64,000 nt of DNA from Hyphomicrobiales bacterium (GCA_900469475.1 UBXG01000022.1:62001-126000), one strand, 5' to 3'. Counted from the stretch's first letter, positions 52,209-61,533 are shown. Notes: generated from the letters alone by a model not told the origin. Translations and numbers: made by a program.

Positions 52209-53437
52209 GATTTATCTCTGTACTGAAAGGATGCGCAATGCCGCTGGCTGTCACGGCACTGCTCGCAGCAAGCAATGCCAATGCTGCGGAACCGTCGCCG
52301 GGCATCACCGACGACACCATTAAAATTGGGGTCACCGGACCGCTCACTGGACCGGTCGCGGTCGTCGGCGGTGTCGCCGAAGGAATCCGCGCGCGGGTCG
52401 AACAGGCCAACGCCGAAGGCGGCGTCAAAATGGGCGATGGCAAGACCCGTAAGATCGATCTCATCGTCGAAGACGATGGCCTTGATCCCCAGCGCACCTT
52501 GGCGAATGTCCGCAAGATGGTCGAAAAAGATCAGGTATTTGCTCTCGTCGGCACAGCCGCGACGCCAAACAACCTGGCAATCGGCCGCTATATCACGCAG
52601 AAGAAAGTGCCGAACGTTTTCATGTATTCGGGTGTCGTCTCCCTGAACGCTCCCGAATGGGAGGTTGGCTTCGTACCGTCGTTTTCAACCGAAGCCGACT
52701 CATTTGCTGCGTACCTTCAGATCAACAAGCCCGACGCAAAGGTGGCCTTCCTGTATCTGAACACGGAGACCGGCCAAACTTTCATGAAGGCCTTCGATAG
52801 CGCAATCGACGGAACGAACATCAAGGTGATCGAACGCCAGCCGGTGACATCGCAGGACCCCACTGTCGAGACCCAGCTAAACACTCTGAAAGCTTCCGGC
52901 GCCGATACATTGGTGATTATCGCCGCGCCGCGCCAGGGCGGCGAAGCCATCCGCTTCCAATCCGAAAGCGGTTGGAAGCCTTTGACCCTGGTCACGAACT
53001 TGTCGTCAGCGTATCCGGTTCTCCAGTCGGTCGGCCTGGAAAATGCCAAGGGTATCATCACCTCCGACTTCCTGAAGCCGATCACCAGCGATCAGAAGTC
53101 CGGTGACGAAGGCGTCGATCACTATCTCGACGCCATAAAAGCAGCCAAGGTGAACTTCGTCTTCGCCAATACGATTGGCCAGACCGGATACGCCATCGGC
53201 GATGCGCTCATCCAGTCCCTCGAAAAGCTCAAGGACCCCACCCGCGAAGAGCTGATGAAAGTCGTTCACAACATGAACGGATGGAAGAACCCATTGCTTC
53301 AAGAGGGTATCGCGATGACGACCAAGGAAGGATCCGACATTTACCCTGTCGAGGCGCTCCAGCTCTACCAGTTCGACGGCCAGGAATACGTGCCGCTCGG
53401 TGGAGTTTTGGATTTTGAAGGCAAAACACACGAATAG
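52205..53437 (+). CDS. Periplasmic substrate-binding protein of the importer (Leu/Ile/Val-binding family)
   Basis: The 410-residue protein has a signal peptide ending ANA near residue 27. A type I binding fold follows: IKIGVTGPLTGPVAVVGG near residue 40, RKIDLIVEDDGLDPQRTLANV, FALVGTAATPNNLAIGRYI near residue 113, and TLVIIAAPRQGGEAIRF near residue 236. Related proteins in Rhodopseudomonas and others bind aromatic acids rather than amino acids. Operon position beside an O-demethylase and operator control by the same TetR favour a methoxyaromatic ligand here. It ends the importer operon. Confidence 0.88.
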   Translation: MRFISVLKGCAMPLAVTALLAASNANAAEPSPGITDDTIKIGVTGPLTGPVAVVGGVAEGIRARVEQANAEGGVKMGDGKTRKIDLIVEDDGLDPQRTLANVRKMVEKDQVFALVGTAATPNNLAIGRYITQKKVPNVFMYSGVVSLNAPEWEVGFVPSFSTEADSFAAYLQINKPDAKVAFLYLNTETGQTFMKAFDSAIDGTNIKVIERQPVTSQDPTVETQLNTLKASGADTLVIIAAPRQGGEAIRFQSESGWKPLTLVTNLSSAYPVLQSVGLENAKGIITSDFLKPITSDQKSGDEGVDHYLDAIKAAKVNFVFANTIGQTGYAIGDALIQSLEKLKDPTREELMKVVHNMNGWKNPLLQEGIAMTTKEGSDIYPVEALQLYQFDGQEYVPLGGVLDFEGKTHE

Positions 53438-53451
53438 TTCTCCCTCCGTTC

Positions 53452-53473
53452 GGGTGCCGGTAACCCGGCACCC
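53452..53473. terminator. Hairpin between the importer and trb operons
   Basis: GGGTGCCGG and CCGGCACCC form a nine-bp stem with a four-base loop, 15 bases after the binding-protein stop. No T-run follows. It lies where two convergent transcripts meet. Confidence 0.5.
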
Positions 53474-53532
53474 CTTCACTGAGGTGAGGCAGATTTCACT
53501 CAGCAGTGCACTTCGATCCGATTGGCTAGGCG

Positions 53533-54837
53533 TCAGTTTTTGTTTCGGTATGCATCCGGAAACACGATATCCTGATCGACGAGCACATTGAACTTGTACC
53601 CTGGCCGGATCTCCAGTGTCGGCTGCACGTCCATATTGCGCTGGATCGTCCGATCGGCAACGCGCCCGAAGGTTTCGGCGAAATTCCGCCGCGCTGCGTC
53701 TGAGGCAGTATCCTGCGTCGCCAGAGTCGAACTCTGCGGCACGGCCATATCGATGCCCGTTCCGATCAGGGCAATCAGCACAGCCGACCCGAACGTCCTG
53801 AGATAGTGATTGTTCACTTTATCGGTGAAACCGCCATAGCCCTGGGCGTCCGTACCCGCCATGCCGCCAATTTGCAGCGTCGAGCCGTTCGGGAAGATGA
53901 TGTCGGTCCAGACGACAAGAACACGTCTCTGGCCGAACGAGATCTTGCTGTCATAACGGCCGAAGAGCTTTGTTCCCTGCGGAATGAGCAGGCGATGACC
54001 GGTTGCGCTGTCATAGACGTTCTGACTCACCTGCGCAGTGATGCGGCCGGGAAGATCCGAATTAATGCCTGATATGAGCGTCGCCGGAATGACGGAGCCG
54101 CGTTTCAGCTCAAAGGGTGATTGCTGTGGCACGACGCGATTGGGGAGGTATCCGAGATCCTTGAGATCGGCGTTGAAGAAATCCTCCTTCGAGCGCTGCC
54201 CATTCGGATCGACGTTCTGACCGACGAGACCGGCTCGCAGGGCAGCACTATAGAGGTCGGACGGCGTTCCTGCGGTCGGCGCCGTGGTTGCCGCGCTCGC
54301 GTCGTCCGCTCGCGAGCGCGCGTCGAGCTTGCCGCGATCGATGGCGAGCGGCGCGTCATAGGCGGTATCCCTCGCCTGCAGTCGGGCCATGCGCTGGCGA
54401 TGCCGTTCACGCAAATATTGTTCCTGGTTCTCGCGTTCGAGACGTGCCCGCCATGCATCTTCCGGCTCCAGTTCCTGCCAGCGCCGATCGCCTTGTTCGG
54501 GCTGCGGCGTGAAGGGATTGGGCACCTTATGCTCGTCCTGCTTTGTCGAGACAGGTGTTGGCTGGAACGTTGTCTGCTGCTGCGGCTCACCGATAATTCC
54601 GTCGGTCACGCCACGCTTGATCTGGTCGGCGAAGGTCGAGGCGGGATTGCCCGAATTCCCTTCCGGGCCTCGGTCCTTACCCGAATAGAGTCCGCGGGAA
54701 GCAAGGCCGTAGAAAATGACGGCGAGAAAGGCGACCAGCAGCACGATGACCACGACGATCGGCAGACGGTTGATCCGCTTGATGCCTTTATCGATTCCTT
54801 CGTTTGCGGTGCCGCCGAGCTTGAGAGATTGAGCCAT
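53533..54837 (-). CDS. trbI: TrbI, VirB10-like conjugal transfer protein
   Basis: The 434-residue protein spans the envelope as part of the mating-pair-formation type IV secretion channel. A short cytoplasmic N-terminus and one inner-membrane span (LPIVVVIVLLVAFLAVIFYGL near residue 27) precede a Gln/Pro/Arg-rich periplasmic region. The conserved TrbI/VirB10 barrel follows: FELKRGSVIPATLISGINSD, LLIPQGTKLFGRYDSKISFG and VVWTDIIFPNGSTLQIGGM. It is the last gene of the trb operon. The length is as expected and it is intact. Confidence 0.93.
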   Translation of the reverse strand: MAQSLKLGGTANEGIDKGIKRINRLPIVVVIVLLVAFLAVIFYGLASRGLYSGKDRGPEGNSGNPASTFADQIKRGVTDGIIGEPQQQTTFQPTPVSTKQDEHKVPNPFTPQPEQGDRRWQELEPEDAWRARLERENQEQYLRERHRQRMARLQARDTAYDAPLAIDRGKLDARSRADDASAATTAPTAGTPSDLYSAALRAGLVGQNVDPNGQRSKEDFFNADLKDLGYLPNRVVPQQSPFELKRGSVIPATLISGINSDLPGRITAQVSQNVYDSATGHRLLIPQGTKLFGRYDSKISFGQRRVLVVWTDIIFPNGSTLQIGGMAGTDAQGYGGFTDKVNNHYLRTFGSAVLIALIGTGIDMAVPQSSTLATQDTASDAARRNFAETFGRVADRTIQRNMDVQPTLEIRPGYKFNVLVDQDIVFPDAYRNKN

Positions 54838-54849
54838 TCTTCTCCTCCC

Positions 54850-55314
54850 TCAAGGGCGTCGCATCAGCGACAACGCGCTCGCCGCCGTCGCCCCGTTCGC
54901 CGTGACGGTATAGGCCCGACCAAGTTCGACACTATTTGTCGAAAGACGCACCAGAACTTGACCATCGAACGGTGTGATTACATAGGCGAGCGTGACGACT
55001 TTTGTCTCGCCATCCGTCTTCTGGTCGGTGATAACGGCATAGCCCCATCCCTTGAGCGCCGCCTCGAGCGCCTGCCCAAAGGATGAGCTATCCTGCTTAA
55101 GAGCGATTGTCGCTTTCCCTGGTCCGATTTGCTCGGCGAGGCGGCTGACCATATCACCTGCGAGGGCGCCTGCGGCCGGGGGTGAGATTTCCACCGGCGC
55201 TGTGCTGGCGGCGAGGCCGTCGGTGTCCGTCGACTGGCATCCGGAAAGAAGAGTGACCAGGATGCAGGCTGAGGCAAGACTGAAGACGAAGCGGAGCCCA
55301 GGAGTTCGCATCAT
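54850..55314 (-). CDS. trbH: TrbH, conjugal transfer lipoprotein
   Basis: The 154-residue lipoprotein has signal peptide FVFSLASACILVTLLSGC with Cys26 as the lipidation site. The mature domain (DMVSRLAEQIGPGKATIALKQ, then LALKGWGYAV-like sequence) matches TrbH of Ti-type plasmids. The ATGATG start overlaps the trbG stop. A much longer frame upstream in the same phase runs inside trbG and is a shadow. TrbH is needed for efficient transfer and probably lies at the outer membrane. Confidence 0.88.
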   Translation of the reverse strand: MMRTPGLRFVFSLASACILVTLLSGCQSTDTDGLAASTAPVEISPPAAGALAGDMVSRLAEQIGPGKATIALKQDSSSFGQALEAALKGWGYAVITDQKTDGETKVVTLAYVITPFDGQVLVRLSTNSVELGRAYTVTANGATAASALSLMRRP

Positions 55315-56177
55315 CGCCCTCCCCTTCTGATCGTCACTTTTTCTTGCTTCCACCCCACGCCGGAGACGAGGACGGCGCGATCGATATTGTAATCGACCAC
55401 CATCATATTGTTCTTCAGGCGATAGTTGACGATCCGGTTCTGTCCTCCAGAAACGACGAAGAGCACTGGCGCATCCTGCCCGGAAATCGAACGCGGAAAC
55501 TGGATGTAGGTCTTGAGCCCATCGGAATAGACCCTCGTCGGCCGCCAGCCGGCTTTTCCCGAGACGGAATAGGCGAAACTCAGCTGTTCGGCTGGAACGC
55601 CGGCGCCGGGCATGGTGCTTGCGTCGAGCCGAGCGTTGACCTCGGCGAGTTTTGTCGAAACATCTTCGGGATATTCGAAGCCAACACGGGCCATATATTG
55701 CATCGCATGCGACTTGAGCTGGATATGATACGTGCGCCTGGACGTCGTCACGACCATCGACGTCACCAAGCCGGGTTCCGAAGGCTTGATGATCAGGTGT
55801 ATGGCCTGTCCGCCTGCCGCTCCCGATGTGGCGGGTTCGACTTTCCAGCGAACCGTGTCGCCGACCAATACGTCGCGGACGACCTCGCCGCCCTGCAGCT
55901 CGATATCGCAGACCTGAAGCGGCGAGCAGACGACGGAGGGCTGCACCTCCCCATAGAGGAAGATCACCTTCCCATCCGCTCCCTTGGTGACGAGGCCCCG
56001 CGATCCGCGCCACTGGGTGGAAAGTCCCAAACCTTTCGACTCATTGGCGGTGGCGCCGTCGGCGGCCAGCGCGCGGGAAGAGACGAGGATCGAAGATGGC
56101 CCGACGGCGAAAATGATGGCGCCGGCCGTCAGCGTGGCCCGTAGAGTTCTGCGTGGGATGTTCATGTGGGAGGCCAT
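55311..56177 (-). CDS. trbG: TrbG, VirB9-like conjugal transfer protein
   Basis: Start placed at ATG 56177, which has GAAAGG just upstream; TTG 56186 or ATG 56165 are alternatives. The 288-residue periplasmic protein has a signal peptide (AGAIIFAVGPSSILVSSRALA) and the VirB9/CagX domain: FLYGEVQPSVVCSPLQVCDIEL, GDTVRWKVEPA, HLIIKPSEPGL, then FSYSVSG-like and PVLFVVSGGQNRIVNYRLK. TrbG forms the outer-membrane core ring with TrbI and TrbH. It is in standard gene order between trbF and trbH. Confidence 0.92.
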   Translation of the reverse strand: MASHMNIPRRTLRATLTAGAIIFAVGPSSILVSSRALAADGATANESKGLGLSTQWRGSRGLVTKGADGKVIFLYGEVQPSVVCSPLQVCDIELQGGEVVRDVLVGDTVRWKVEPATSGAAGGQAIHLIIKPSEPGLVTSMVVTTSRRTYHIQLKSHAMQYMARVGFEYPEDVSTKLAEVNARLDASTMPGAGVPAEQLSFAYSVSGKAGWRPTRVYSDGLKTYIQFPRSISGQDAPVLFVVSGGQNRIVNYRLKNNMMVVDYNIDRAVLVSGVGWKQEKVTIRRGGR

Positions 56178-56182
56178 GCCTT

Positions 56183-56845
56183 TCAAAGCTGTGCGGTCCA
56201 GTCGAAATCGCGGAGATAAAGACCGATAGGGTTCAGGCGGATTACGCCTTCGTCCTGGGGCGGCGTGAGCGTCACGGTGGCGACGCCGCGAAAACGGCGC
56301 ACTGCAGTTTCCTTGCCGCGCCGGTCTCGCTCGAACTCCGTCCAGTCGACCTGGTAGGACTGGGTGGAAAGGGCGACGATGTTGTTGACCTCGACCGCGA
56401 CCGTCGCGGTCGTCGCCTTTTCGAACGGCGAGTTCGAGCGGAACCAGGCATTGATCTTTTCCGTCGCGGGATCGGACATCCGGAGAAGGGCGTAGGTCCG
56501 GTCGATATACTGTTTCTGCACGACCGCATCCGGCGTGACGGATCTGAAGTTTGAGACGAAGCTGCCAAGGGTCGCGCGCACGACCCGCGGATCTGCATAG
56601 TCTATCTGCTGCGGCAAACCGGCGTTGGCAGCAGTGCCGAGCCTGTCGATTTCGACGATATAGGGAACGAGCTTAACCTGCGTGCTCTGGTATAGCGCAT
56701 AGGAAAAACCGATCACCGCCATGAGCATGCTGGTGACGCCAACGATACGCCACGCCGCGGCAGCCCTGACATAGGAGCCATAACGTTCGTTCCACTCGTT
56801 TCGTGCGGCGATATAGGGATTGTCGGGCGCATTACGTCCGGCCAT
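56183..56845 (-). CDS. trbF: TrbF, VirB8-like conjugal transfer protein
   Basis: The 220-residue bitopic protein has a cytoplasmic N-terminus (NPYIAARNEWNERYGSYVRAA), one membrane span near residues 32-52 (WRIVGVTSMLMAVIGFSYAL) and a VirB8-type periplasmic domain with QKQYIDRTYALLRM and YQVDWTEFERDRRGKE. It nucleates assembly of the inner-membrane complex. The gene lies 17 bases after trbL. Length matches homologues. Confidence 0.92.
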   Translation of the reverse strand: MAGRNAPDNPYIAARNEWNERYGSYVRAAAAWRIVGVTSMLMAVIGFSYALYQSTQVKLVPYIVEIDRLGTAANAGLPQQIDYADPRVVRATLGSFVSNFRSVTPDAVVQKQYIDRTYALLRMSDPATEKINAWFRSNSPFEKATTATVAVEVNNIVALSTQSYQVDWTEFERDRRGKETAVRRFRGVATVTLTPPQDEGVIRLNPIGLYLRDFDWTAQL

Positions 56846-56862
56846 AAGAACTCTGCCTCCGG

Positions 56863-58056
56863 CTACTTGTTTTCATTGATCGGTGGAGGCGGCGGCGGTG
56901 AGGGTGTGGCGCTTGTCCGCGTCTGATCGAGCTTCGCGTTGGCAAGACCAAGCAGCGAACCGGCATAGGCTCCCGGTGAACCGATCACCTTATCTTTTGC
57001 GGCCGAGCCAGCTGCCCAACCTGCACTGCCGATGCCGGATGCCATGCCTCTTAATGCAGCGCCTGCCATCGATGATCCCCCTACCCGCGCCGCGCTCGCG
57101 GTCTGAACGCCCTTAGATGCGGCGTTCGCGCCAAGGAATGCGCCGCCTGCGGCGAAGGTAGCGGCTTGGCTGCCGTGGCGGATCGCTTCCATGCCACCAC
57201 TCACCGATGCACCCTGCACGACGCCCTGCAGGATTGGCGGCACATACATCGCGATCACGAAGACCACGACCGAGATGCCGGCAATCGCGAGTGTGGTGAT
57301 GAACTGCTCGGAGGTGGCCGTCGGCGCTTCGGCGAGGCTCAGCAAAATGTCGGAGCCGATTTTGGCGATCATCACCAGCGCCATCAGCTTCATCCCGACG
57401 GAGAAGGCATAGACCAGATATTTGATGGCAAAGTCCTTTGTGAAGGAAGAACCGCCGAGGCCGAGCATGATCATGCCGGCGAGCAGGCCGACATACATCT
57501 CCACCATGACGGCAACGAAGATCGCGGCGACGAGACTGAAGGAAATCACCACCACGACCATGGCGAAAACGGCGGCGATCGCGAGCGCATTATCCTCGAA
57601 CAGGCCGAACTTCGCCTGTTCGGACATCTTGGTTGCGACACGGATACCGGCGTCGAAGATGTTGGCAGGGGACGCAGAGCCGCCGCCAGCGCCAATCTGA
57701 AACAGACTGTCGACCACCGCCTTGGCGAAGGAGGGACCCTGATCGAGGATGAAGGCGAAGAGACCAATGAACATGATTCGCCGGACGAGTTCGGCAAACC
57801 AGCTATCCAGCGAGGCGGCATTGATCGCCAGCCACACGGCAGCGATGCTGACCTCGATGCCGGCCAGGATCCAGAACAACGATCGCGCTGCATCCATCAC
57901 CGTCGTTTCCCAGCCTTTCGCGGCGGTGACAACGGAGTTCTCCAGCGTCGTGAGTACTTCGCCCTGTTGCGCGAAGGCAGGAGTACTTGCCAACAAGACG
58001 ACGCCGACCGCAATGAAGGCGAGCTGGATCTTCTGGAAGGAGCGAACAATTACCAT
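56863..58056 (-). CDS. trbL: TrbL, VirB6-like polytopic conjugal transfer protein
   Basis: The 397-residue inner-membrane protein has an N-terminal signal-like span, about five further spans (FWILAGIEVSIAAVWLAINAA, IMFIGLFAFILDQGPSF, ALAIAAVFAMVVVVISFSL and others), and a Gly/Ala-rich C-terminal region ending in a polyproline stretch (SPPPPPP). TrbL/VirB6 forms the channel entry for DNA substrates. Its start overlaps the trbK stop by seven bases. Intact. Confidence 0.92.
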   Translation of the reverse strand: MVIVRSFQKIQLAFIAVGVVLLASTPAFAQQGEVLTTLENSVVTAAKGWETTVMDAARSLFWILAGIEVSIAAVWLAINAASLDSWFAELVRRIMFIGLFAFILDQGPSFAKAVVDSLFQIGAGGGSASPANIFDAGIRVATKMSEQAKFGLFEDNALAIAAVFAMVVVVISFSLVAAIFVAVMVEMYVGLLAGMIMLGLGGSSFTKDFAIKYLVYAFSVGMKLMALVMIAKIGSDILLSLAEAPTATSEQFITTLAIAGISVVVFVIAMYVPPILQGVVQGASVSGGMEAIRHGSQAATFAAGGAFLGANAASKGVQTASAARVGGSSMAGAALRGMASGIGSAGWAAGSAAKDKVIGSPGAYAGSLLGLANAKLDQTRTSATPSPPPPPPINENK

Positions 58057-58274
58057 CGTGGTTTCATTTCTTGCCCGCCACGGACATTCCGATCCGGATC
58101 ACCACCGAAGAACTTTTCCCGATATCCCCGATGCTCGGTATCTGAAGCAGGCCGCGAGACGCCCACATCCGATCCGGACCGAGGTGCCGGATTGGGTTGA
58201 ACCAAAATCCAAGTGACGATGCCGGCGCCGATAATTGTGGCCCCGGCGATGGCGATGGGCAGGCGCAGGCTCAC
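58050..58274 (-). CDS. trbK: TrbK, entry-exclusion protein
   Basis: The 74-residue protein has an N-terminal membrane span (LPIAIAGATIIGAGIVTWILV) and a short periplasmic tail. No lipobox Cys is present, unlike RP4 TrbK, so it is probably membrane-anchored only by the span. The C-terminus RNVRGGQEMKPRW nearly repeats the end of TrbJ. In this plasmid family TrbK provides entry exclusion. It overlaps trbJ by four bases. Confidence 0.85.
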   Translation of the reverse strand: MSLRLPIAIAGATIIGAGIVTWILVQPNPAPRSGSDVGVSRPASDTEHRGYREKFFGGDPDRNVRGGQEMKPRW

Positions 58275-59080
58275 CAGCGGGGCTCCATCGTTTGACCACC
58301 GCGGATGTCACGCTCCGTTGCGTTGAAGAACTGCTCGCGGCGGGCCTGCGCCAGATCCTTTTGCGCCTGTTCCGATTGGAACCACGCTCCCATCATGGTC
58401 ATTTGCTGGGAGACGAGACCCCGCAACTTTTGCATCTGTGCGACCTGTTGGGCGGCGATCTCGTGCCCGACCTGCAGTGCTTTCATTTGTCCATCGGCTG
58501 ATTCCGACATCGAGCGCAGCGATGACATCGTGCGTTCCTCACTGGAAAACTGGTCGGCGGTCAGATTTGCGGCCTTCAATGTCCCGGCGATCGTGTCGCG
58601 GTTCGTGTCGGACCAACTCTGATATATCGTCGAAAAGCTCGCCCCATTTGGCAGACTGCTCTTCATCTCGGAGAAGCTTTGAAAGCGCTGCTTGAGGAGG
58701 TCGTCGATATTGCCCATGGAGAACGCAACCCCTTGACCCTGCGCGACGACGTTCTGCAGGTTCTTCAGGTCGCTCTCGACTTGACCCCAGACGTGGTCGG
58801 GTAGTTGCGCTGTGTTTTGCAGCAGGTTTTTGTAGATATTGAGCTGGGTTTGGATTTGCTCGGCAAGCTGGGAGATCTGGGTGATCTGATTGTTCACCTG
58901 CTCGGCAGATTTGCCGACGAGCGAAACCAGTTCGGCGTTATTGGCGAGCTGCGTCCATTCGGTCGCCTGCCCTGTCACGCCGCTGGCCTGAACGGGAATG
59001 GGGAATGCGGTCGAAAAGGCGGCCGCCGCGATGACTGCCGTGCGGACTGTTTCAAGAGATCTGGAAGAATGAATCGGCAT
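58271..59080 (-). CDS. trbJ: TrbJ, VirB5-like conjugal transfer protein
   Basis: The start is ATG 59080, giving 269 residues with a signal peptide ending VQASG near residue 34. The mature protein is highly helical, with a coiled-coil region (QVNNQITQISQLAEQIQTQLNIYKN split near residue 60) and a Met/Gln-rich helical part. VirB5-like proteins tip the pilus or assist its assembly. The start lies inside the end of trbE. The C-terminus RDIRGGQTMEPRW is almost duplicated at the end of TrbK. Confidence 0.9.
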   Translation of the reverse strand: MPIHSSRSLETVRTAVIAAAAFSTAFPIPVQASGVTGQATEWTQLANNAELVSLVGKSAEQVNNQITQISQLAEQIQTQLNIYKNLLQNTAQLPDHVWGQVESDLKNLQNVVAQGQGVAFSMGNIDDLLKQRFQSFSEMKSSLPNGASFSTIYQSWSDTNRDTIAGTLKAANLTADQFSSEERTMSSLRSMSESADGQMKALQVGHEIAAQQVAQMQKLRGLVSQQMTMMGAWFQSEQAQKDLAQARREQFFNATERDIRGGQTMEPRW

Positions 59081-61523
59081 GGGCGATCCCTCTTTGCTGG
59101 AGCCAGTGGAGAGGCCACGTGGCCCCATACTCGAGGTGGAGCGAACGGATGCGCTTCAGGTCTTCCTTGCCTGATGCGCCGACGAATGAGAGAGCGACAG
59201 GACCGAGCGCCATATCGAACAGGCGGCGGCCCTCGGGTGAGGCGACGTAATATTCGCGCTTGGGAATGGCGGTCGCGACGATCTCGATCTGCCGCTCGTT
59301 GAAACCGATCCGCTCGTAGAACTCGCGCGTCCCGGACTCGCGGGCCGCGCCATTCGGCAGGCAGATTTTCGTCGGGCAGGATTCCTTCAGCACGTCGATG
59401 ATGCCGGAGCGCTCAGCATCCGAGATCGACTGCGTGGCGAGCACCACTGCGCAATTTGCCTTGCGCAGCACCTTCAGCCATTCGCGGATCTTATCGCGAA
59501 AGACCCGATGACCAAGCATCAGCCAGGCCTCGTCGAGAATGATCAGGCTGGGGGCGCCGGTAAGACGCTTTTCGATGCGGCGGAAAAGATAGGTAAGGAC
59601 GGGGACGAGATTGCGCTCACCCATGTTCATCAACTCTTCGATCTCGAAGCATTGGAAGGCACCGAGCGCCAGACCGTCCTCCTCGGCATCGAGCATCTGT
59701 CCCATCGGACCGTCGACGGTATAGTGGTGGAGCGCGTCCTTGATCTCGCGCATCTGCACACCGGATACGAAATCCGAGAGCGAGCGACCACGCGATTCCG
59801 CCATCAGAGCGATCTGGCGGGAGATGGCGTTGCGATAATCCGGCGTGATCGTCACGCCCTGCAGCGCAACCAGCGTCTCGATCCACTCGGCGGCCCAGGC
59901 GCGATCGCCATCGGCAGAAAGTTCGGCGAGCGGGCAGAATGCGAGACCGGCACTTTCCTCCTTCGTTGCTGGCCTATTGGCGTCGCCGCCGATCTCGTAA
60001 TGGTGGCCACCAATGCTAAGCGTCAGCGGCAGTATCGAACCGCCCTTGTCGAAGGCGAACACTTGCGCGCCGGCGTAGCGGCGGAATTGCGCTGCGATCA
60101 GCGCCAGCAGCGTCGACTTACCCGACCCGGTGGGACCAAATATCAGTGTGTGGCCGACATCGTCGACATGCAGGTTCAGCCGGAACGGCGTCGAACCGCT
60201 GGCGACCTGCATCAGCGGCGGCGAGGCCGGCGGATAGTACGGGCACGGTGCGGTCGGGCTGCCCGACCAGACCGAATTGAGAGGAATCAAGTCTGCCAGA
60301 TTGCGAGTGTTGATCAGCGGTTCGCGGATATTGGCATAGGAAACGCCGGGTAGGCTGCCGAGAAAAGCGTCGGTCGCATTCAGCGTCTCGATCCGTGCAC
60401 CGAACCCTTCGACCTGGATCAGGCGGCGGACGGCCTCGCACTTTTCTCGTAGGCGGTTTTGATCCTCGTCGAAGATGACGATGACAGGTGTATAATAACC
60501 GTAGGCGACGAGCTGCGATGAGGCCTCGGCAATTGCGTCCTCGGTTTCGGCGACCATCATCATGGCATCCTGGTCGAGCGATCGGGATTGCGTCTGGAAG
60601 AGCTGATCGAGGAAGGGTCTGACCTTCTGCTGCCACTTCTTGCGCGTGCGCTCCAGCCTCGCCCTTGCTTCCTCCGCATCGAGGAAGATGAAGCGTGACG
60701 ACCATCGATAGGCAAGCGGCATCAGGTCGAGGCTGTTGAGGATTCCCGGCCAGCTTTCGGCTGGTAGCCCGTCGACCGCGACGACACCGAGAAATCGGTT
60801 CTCGACCAAAGGGGTCAAGCCGTGCCGTAGCTCGGCCGTCACCAGCCAGTCAAGATACATAGGGATCTCGGGCAGACGCACCGGATGGTTCTCGCCGGTG
60901 ATGCAGAAGCGGATGAACTGGAAAAGCTCGTTATAGTGGGCGGCACGGAATCCGCCGTGCTCTGGCGTTTCTCGCGTCAGCATCCGGCGGATCGACACGA
61001 CGTTCATGAGATACTGTTCGAGCTCGCGGATAGAAGCTAGAAACGTCTCCAACGCCCTGTCGGCATAGGTGGTCGAGCGGCTGGCTTTATCGGAGTACAC
61101 ATAGCGTGTTAGGCCGGAGCGCCGCGGCTCCGGCGGCCGCCAGGTCAGGATCAGCGCGTGCCGGCTCTCGAAATGGCCGCTCTCCTTCTGGAAATGCGCT
61201 CGCCGTTCAGCGTCGATCGCCCGCGTGATCGGATCAGGGAAGTGGCAATCATCATTGGCCGGGTAATCGTCAGTCGGAACCCTGGCAGCTTCTACTTGTA
61301 TCATCCAGCCCGAACCGAGGCGCGAGAGGATCGCGTTGATCTGCCGTGACACTTCGTTGCGCTCGGCGTCGGTCGAACTTTCGCTGTCCGGGCCGGCAAA
61401 ATACCAGCCTGCCATTAGCGAACCATCCTTGAGCAGGATCACGCTGTTGTCGACCAGGCCGGCATAGGGCACGAGATCGGCAAAAGACGGTTCCGTGTGG
61501 CGGAGTGATTTGAGCGCTACCAT
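59052..61523 (-). CDS. trbE: TrbE, VirB4-like conjugal transfer ATPase
   Basis: From ATG 61523 the ATPase has 823 residues, the family norm; the upstream extension lies within trbD. It shows a VirB4 N-terminal domain (LVPYAGLVDNSVILLKDGSL), Walker A FGPTGSGKSTLLALIAAQF near residue 440, Walker B LIILDEAWLML near residue 660, and VVLATQSISDAERSG. It powers pilus biogenesis and substrate transfer at the inner membrane. The gene overlaps trbJ by 29 bases. No disruption is seen. Confidence 0.94.
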   Translation of the reverse strand: MVALKSLRHTEPSFADLVPYAGLVDNSVILLKDGSLMAGWYFAGPDSESSTDAERNEVSRQINAILSRLGSGWMIQVEAARVPTDDYPANDDCHFPDPITRAIDAERRAHFQKESGHFESRHALILTWRPPEPRRSGLTRYVYSDKASRSTTYADRALETFLASIRELEQYLMNVVSIRRMLTRETPEHGGFRAAHYNELFQFIRFCITGENHPVRLPEIPMYLDWLVTAELRHGLTPLVENRFLGVVAVDGLPAESWPGILNSLDLMPLAYRWSSRFIFLDAEEARARLERTRKKWQQKVRPFLDQLFQTQSRSLDQDAMMMVAETEDAIAEASSQLVAYGYYTPVIVIFDEDQNRLREKCEAVRRLIQVEGFGARIETLNATDAFLGSLPGVSYANIREPLINTRNLADLIPLNSVWSGSPTAPCPYYPPASPPLMQVASGSTPFRLNLHVDDVGHTLIFGPTGSGKSTLLALIAAQFRRYAGAQVFAFDKGGSILPLTLSIGGHHYEIGGDANRPATKEESAGLAFCPLAELSADGDRAWAAEWIETLVALQGVTITPDYRNAISRQIALMAESRGRSLSDFVSGVQMREIKDALHHYTVDGPMGQMLDAEEDGLALGAFQCFEIEELMNMGERNLVPVLTYLFRRIEKRLTGAPSLIILDEAWLMLGHRVFRDKIREWLKVLRKANCAVVLATQSISDAERSGIIDVLKESCPTKICLPNGAARESGTREFYERIGFNERQIEIVATAIPKREYYVASPEGRRLFDMALGPVALSFVGASGKEDLKRIRSLHLEYGATWPLHWLQQRGIAHADSFFQIS

Positions 61524-61533
61524 CGCACGATCC

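Noticed and set aside
55315..56013. Upstream extension of the trbH frame to 387 residues
   Set aside because: The extension lies wholly inside trbG in another phase and lacks any similarity. The lipoprotein start at 55314 is natural.
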